This document shows positions 60,714 to 64,000 of a DNA stretch of 64,000 nucleotides, piece after piece. Under the pieces are notes generated by a model, which was given only the letters and a program-made list of their open reading frames with translations, made no database searches and was not told the DNA's origin. Source of the DNA: Streptomyces xiaopingdaonensis (GTDB taxonomy: Bacteria > Actinomycetota > Actinomycetes > Streptomycetales > Streptomycetaceae); NCBI RefSeq assembly GCF_000262345.1, contig NZ_AJTQ01000063.1, positions 1 to 64,000 on the forward strand. The letters are read 5' to 3'. The position numbers and the translations under genes were made by a program. Each line of letters starts with the position of its first letter. The stretch's first letter is position 1.

Positions 60714-61823
60714 TCAGGAACCGTCCACGTCGTCCTCCTGCTGCCCGCCTTCGGTGAGTTGCTGCTCCAGCCTCTCGCCCTCGCCCGGGGCGAACTGCCC
60801 AAGGATGCGCTGCAAGTCGTCCATGGACGCGAACTCGACGACGAGCTTGCCCTTCTTCTGGCCGAGGTCGACCTTCACCCGGGTCTCGAAGCGGTCGGAG
60901 AGCCTGCCGGCGAGGTTGTCGAGTGCGGGGGAGACCCTCGCCCCGGCCCGGGGACCCTTCGACTTCGCCGTCTTCTTCGGCTTGCCGCCCATCAACGTGA
61001 CGATCTCTTCGACCGCACGCACCGAGAGCCCTTCGGCGACGATGCGATGCGCCAGGCGGTCCTGCTCCTCGCCGTCCTCCACGGAGAGGAGCGCGCGGGC
61101 ATGGCCGGCAGAGAGCACCCCCGCAGCGACACGACGCTGGACCGACGGCGAGAGGCGCAACAACCTGAGCGTGTTGGAGACCTGGGGGCGGGAGCGGCCG
61201 ATTCGGTCCGCCAACTGGTCGTGCGTGCAGTCGAAGTCCTTCAGCAACTGGTCGTAGGCGGCTGCCTCCTCCAGCGGGTTGAGCTGGGCCCGGTGGAGGT
61301 TCTCCAGGAGAGCGTCGAGCAGCAGCTTCTCGTCGCCCGTGGCGCGCACGATCGCGGGGATGCGCTCCAGGCCGGCCTCCCGGCATGCCCGCCAACGGCG
61401 CTCGCCCATGATCAGCTCGTACCGATCGGGGCCCAACTGCCGTACGACGACGGGCTGGAGGAGGCCGACCTCCTTGATGGAGACGACGAGCTCGGCGAGG
61501 GCGTCCTCGTCGAAGACCTCCCGCGGTTGGCGGGGGTTGGGGGTGACGGCGTCGAGCGGCACCTCGGCGAAGTGCGCCCCCGGCACCTCCTCGGTTGCCC
61601 CCGCGGGCTCCGCCTCGACGGTTTCACGTGGAACGCTCTCGGACGGCGCTGCGTCGGGCAGCGCCGTCACCTTCGCCGCGGCGACCCCGCGCGCGCTGCG
61701 CTCCGGGCTGAGTACCGCCGCGCCCGAACCGCCCTCTCCGGATGCCTCGTTCTCCTCCGAGGCCGGAGCGGCCGGGATCAGCGCACCGAGGCCCCGGCCA
61801 AGTCCCCTACGACGATCACTCAC
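60714..61823 (-). CDS. parB: Chromosome partitioning protein ParB
   Basis: The 369-residue protein has [13 protein letters not shown] at the N-terminus, the CTP-binding motifs [19 protein letters not shown] and [15 protein letters not shown], and helix-turn-helix [25 protein letters not shown]-terminal dimer domain ([16 protein letters not shown]) closes it. It binds parS, spreads and organises origins for sporulation segregation. The GTG overlaps the parA stop (GTGA). A parS-like sequence with one mismatch lies inside its own coding region. Confidence 0.96.
   Translation of the reverse strand: MSDRRRGLGRGLGALIPAAPASEENEASGEGGSGAAVLSPERSARGVAAAKVTALPDAAPSESVPRETVEAEPAGATEEVPGAHFAEVPLDAVTPNPRQPREVFDEDALAELVVSIKEVGLLQPVVVRQLGPDRYELIMGERRWRACREAGLERIPAIVRATGDEKLLLDALLENLHRAQLNPLEEAAAYDQLLKDFDCTHDQLADRIGRSRPQVSNTLRLLRLSPSVQRRVAAGVLSAGHARALLSVEDGEEQDRLAHRIVAEGLSVRAVEEIVTLMGGKPKKTAKSKGPRAGARVSPALDNLAGRLSDRFETRVKVDLGQKKGKLVVEFASMDDLQRILGQFAPGEGERLEQQLTEGGQQEDDVDGS
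61621..61634. promoter_or_regulatory. parS: Imperfect parS inside parB
   Basis: GTTTCACGTGGAAC, one base off the parS consensus. On the parB strand it is read in frame as Val-Pro-Arg-Glu-Thr at residues 64-68. Confidence 0.65.
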
Positions 61824-62902
61824 TGGGTGCCCTCCGCGCTTGCACTCTGCTGCCCTTGCTGCGACTGCACGCTGGGATCGCGCAGCGCAATCTCCCGCGC
61901 CGCCTCCAGGTAGGAGAGCGAACCGCTGGAGCCTGGATCGTAGGTCAACACCGTCTGGCCGTAACTCGGAGCCTCCGAGATCCGCACCGAGCGCGGAATG
62001 TTGGTGCGCAGCACCTCGTCGCCGAAGTGCCCGCGCACCTCCTCGGCCACCTGCGAGGCGAGCCGGGTCCGGCCGTCGTACATCGTCAGGATGATCGTCG
62101 AGATGTGGAGGTGCGGGTTGAGGTGGCCTTTCACCAGGTCGACGTTGCGCAGGAGTTGACCCAGGCCCTCCAACGCGTAGTACTCGCACTGGATCGGGAT
62201 GAGCACCTCGGCGCCGGCGACGAGGGCGTTGACCGTGAGCAGCCCGAGCGAAGGCGGGCAGTCGATGAGCACGTAGTCGAGGGGCTGCTCGTACGCATCG
62301 AAGGCACGCTGGAGTCGGCTCTCCCTCGCGACCAGCGAGACCAACTCGATCTCCGCACCGGCGAGATCGATGGTGGCCGGAGCGCAGAAGAGCCCCTCGA
62401 CGTCGGGTACGGGCTGCACCACATCAGAGAGGGGCTTGCTCTCCACCAGGACGTCATAGACGGAGGGGACCTCGGAGTGATGGTCGACGCCGAGCGCCGT
62501 CGAGGCGTTGCCTTGGGGGTCAAGGTCGACAACCAGAACGCGGGCGCCATGGAGCGCAAGTGAGGCCGCAAGGTTGACCGTTGTGGTGGTCTTGCCTACA
62601 CCGCCCTTCTGGTTGGCGACGACCATGACGCGCGTCCGCTCCGGCCTGGGGAGCGCTTCCCCGGTACGGTTCATCGCCTCCACGGCCTGCTGCGCGGCGC
62701 GCCCGATAGGGGTGTCGTCCATGGGCGGTGGCGTCTCCCGCCCCGCGTCGCCGCGGGTCCCGAGGCCCGCGCCCACGCTGGTGTCCCCGGGTTCTGACCG
62801 GGGACCGGGGACCGGATCGGCCATCGGTCCCGCGATATTTGCGTCGGACCGCAACGGTTCACTCTCCTCGACTTCAGGCTCTCTCTGAGCAGAGCCTGCC
62901 AT
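61820..62902 (-). CDS. parA: Chromosome partitioning ATPase ParA
   Basis: The 360-residue protein has an N-terminal extension of about 105 residues and the deviant Walker [29 protein letters not shown] (A'), [11 protein letters not shown] (Walker B) and the DNA-binding C-terminal region [20 protein letters not shown] complete it. It binds nucleoid DNA and moves ParB-bound origins to the tip and spores. ATG 62902 (MAGSAQ) is chosen because it matches streptomycete ParA; the frame continues to 63055, where MFHVKR merely translates a parS site. parB follows with a 4-bp overlap. Confidence 0.96.
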   Translation of the reverse strand: MAGSAQREPEVEESEPLRSDANIAGPMADPVPGPRSEPGDTSVGAGLGTRGDAGRETPPPMDDTPIGRAAQQAVEAMNRTGEALPRPERTRVMVVANQKGGVGKTTTTVNLAASLALHGARVLVVDLDPQGNASTALGVDHHSEVPSVYDVLVESKPLSDVVQPVPDVEGLFCAPATIDLAGAEIELVSLVARESRLQRAFDAYEQPLDYVLIDCPPSLGLLTVNALVAGAEVLIPIQCEYYALEGLGQLLRNVDLVKGHLNPHLHISTIILTMYDGRTRLASQVAEEVRGHFGDEVLRTNIPRSVRISEAPSYGQTVLTYDPGSSGSLSYLEAAREIALRDPSVQSQQGQQSASAEGTQ

Positions 62903-63039
62903 GCCTTCTGTCCCACGAACCAGCGAGCCCCGGTCAGTTGTGGACGAATGGGAACCGGAGCGTGGCTCGTGATGGATCCGGCCGCGCGAACCTGCTGCTG
63001 CGCGGCCTCTGCTGATGATTCCTTGCAAGAGTGAGCGGC

Positions 63040-63053
63040 GTTTCACGTGAAAC
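63040..63053. promoter_or_regulatory. parS: parS centromere site upstream of parA
   Basis: Perfect GTTTCACGTGAAAC in the rsmG-parA intergenic region, 138 nt upstream of the parA start, where ParB binding could also autoregulate the operon. Confidence 0.93.
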
Positions 63054-63143
63054 ACGATGCACGCGCTCTACGACCGTACCTCTGCGACACTCCGTCAACC
63101 GCACCGCATGGGGCTGCTATGGAGTAAGGCGCCGCCATCGGCA

Positions 63144-63186
63144 CAAAAAAGAAGCGGGGAACGGGACCGCACATCCCGTTCCCCGC
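63144..63186 (-). terminator. Rho-independent terminator of rsmG
   Basis: Perfect 13-nt arms (GCGGGGAACGGGA and complement) at 63154-63166 and 63174-63186. On the minus strand they are followed by a T-run (the A residues at 63144-63150). It lies 30 nt after the rsmG stop. Confidence 0.9.
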
Positions 63187-63215
63187 ACGCTCGAAGAGCG
63201 GCCCCTACCGTGCGT

Positions 63216-63998
63216 TCAGCGACGGCGTCGCCCTCCACGGCTGCGGCCCGAGCGCGCCGCCTTGGCCGCCTTGGCACGCTTAGCGGCGAACCGCACCCCG
63301 CCGGGGCTCTCGCCGACACCGACGCGCACGATCGTCGCCGGTGGGTCCACCAGGCCCTCGCCCGCGTGCTCGACGGAGCTCTCCACGACGTTCAGCTTGT
63401 GCAGAGCGTCCCTGGCACCGCGCAGCTCGTCCTCCGCCGTGTCCCCCTTCAGGGCGAGCATCTCTCCGTAGGGCCGCAGCAGAGGAACCCCCCAGCCCGC
63501 GAGACGGTCGAGGGGAGCCACCGCTCGCGCCGTGACGACGTGCACCGGCCGCAGCACCCCGAGTACCTCCTCGGCACGACCGCGAACGACAGTGACGTGG
63601 TCGAGCCCGAGAAGTTCGACGACCTCCTGGAGGAAGGTCGTACGCCGCAACAGCGGTTCGAGCAGCGTGATCTGGAGGTCCGACCGGACCAGCGCGAGCG
63701 GGATGCCGGGGAGCCCGGCACCGGAACCGACGTCGCACACCGAGACGCCCTCGGGGACGAGGTCGGAGAGGACGACGCAGTTGAGCAGGTGCCGCTCCCA
63801 GAGCCTCGGCACCTCCCGCGGACCGATGAGGCCGCGGCGGACTCCGGCGTCGGCGAGCACCTCGCCGTACCTGACGACGTCCGGGAGCCGGTCACCGAAC
63901 GCCCGCTCGGCGGCCTCTGGCGGAGGCGGCAGCTCCGCCTCGGGGCCCTCGTCCGGTACACCGCCCCCGGAGAGGTCAGTCCTCGCGCCCGGGCTCAC
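63216..63998 (-). CDS. rsmG: 16S rRNA (guanine-N7) methyltransferase RsmG (GidB)
   Basis: The 260-residue protein has PREVPRLWERHLLNCVVL, motif I VCDVGSGAGLPGIPLAL, LLEPLLRRTTFLQEV, VVRGRAEEV and VVTARAVAPLDRL, the full RsmG pattern. It methylates G527 of 16S rRNA; loss gives low-level streptomycin resistance in actinobacteria. The GTG at 63998 lies two bases from the window edge. The conserved region starts about 25 residues later, so the gene is probably complete, but the true start could lie outside. Confidence 0.95.
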   Translation of the reverse strand: MSPGARTDLSGGGVPDEGPEAELPPPPEAAERAFGDRLPDVVRYGEVLADAGVRRGLIGPREVPRLWERHLLNCVVLSDLVPEGVSVCDVGSGAGLPGIPLALVRSDLQITLLEPLLRRTTFLQEVVELLGLDHVTVVRGRAEEVLGVLRPVHVVTARAVAPLDRLAGWGVPLLRPYGEMLALKGDTAEDELRGARDALHKLNVVESSVEHAGEGLVDPPATIVRVGVGESPGGVRFAAKRAKAAKAARSGRSRGGRRRR

Positions 63999-64000
63999 GG

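Noticed and set aside
62903-63055. Longer ParA start with MFHVKR
   Set aside because: These residues are simply a translated parS site; the start at 62902 matches the streptomycete ParA N-terminus.
1-64000. CRISPR array, insertion sequence, prophage or rRNA operon
   Set aside because: No regularly spaced repeats, transposase, phage structural gene or rRNA sequence was seen.

Overview
The window is very GC-rich, densely coded, actinobacterial chromosomal DNA. Gene content and order match the oriC-proximal core of a Streptomyces chromosome, read towards the origin. The right part carries rsmG, parA, parB, a GNAT gene, trxA, trxB, an anti-sigma factor, an ECF sigma factor, a pseudokinase gene, murJ, a DUF6049-type gene and pcnA. 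Further left come an MFS gene, a GT87-type gene, a class A PBP, padR-ino1, a PLP-fold gene, femX, rpsF-ssb-rpsR-rplI, a MATE gene and dnaB. GTG and TTG starts, 4-bp stop/start overlaps and probable leaderless genes also fit Streptomyces. The replication origin itself (dnaA, rnpA, rpmH) lies just beyond the right edge.

Layout. 1-3.5 kb: a truncated PAS/kinase-like protein and a subtilisin-inhibitor-like secreted protein. 3.7-4.2 kb: tRNA-Ser(GCU) and tRNA-Arg(ACG), each followed by a terminator. 4.6-11.7 kb: a catabolic cluster (peptidase C26 amidase, APC permease, FadR-type regulator, glutamine-synthetase-like gamma-glutamyl ligase, aldehyde dehydrogenase, SDR) that fits gamma-glutamylation-based use of an amino alcohol such as ethanolamine. 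11.8-30.1 kb: accessory and housekeeping genes, including LysR regulators, Nudix, flavohemoglobin with a PNPOx-like partner, HAD phosphatase, ketopantoate-reductase-like, a wHTH regulator divergent from a peptide deformylase, uracil glycosylase, protein phosphatase, SDR, DIP1984-like, DJ-1-like, MBL-fold and a methyltransferase. This part also holds a decayed stretch at 24.7-25.6 kb. 30.2-36.7 kb: dnaB interrupted by an intein, MATE, and the rpsF operon. 36.9-49.5 kb: cell-wall, inositol and membrane genes and pcnA. 49.7-58.4 kb: a murJ neighbourhood with a separate pseudokinase/lectin-like protein, then an ECF sigma/anti-sigma pair. 58.5-64 kb: trxBA and parAB with rsmG.

How the genes work together. 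The right third combines chromosome segregation (ParA, ParB and seven parS-like sites, all right of 46.4 kb), disulfide stress response (a SigR-type promoter before trxB) and envelope assembly (MurJ, PBP, FemX). The parS sites sit between genes, inside a terminator hairpin and in frame inside protein-coding sequence. A cluster of DnaA-box-like sequences lies upstream of dnaB.

Most notable observations: a P-loop intein in DnaB with class 3 features and an endonuclease region carrying two Cys4 zinc-ribbon-like motifs; the DnaA-box cluster; a 44-bp perfect palindrome that merges a parS with the trxA terminator; two parS sites encoded in frame as Val-Ser-Arg-Glu-Thr in the anti-sigma factor; and a double palindromic operator between a wHTH regulator and a peptide deformylase gene. 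No CRISPR array, insertion sequence or prophage was seen.
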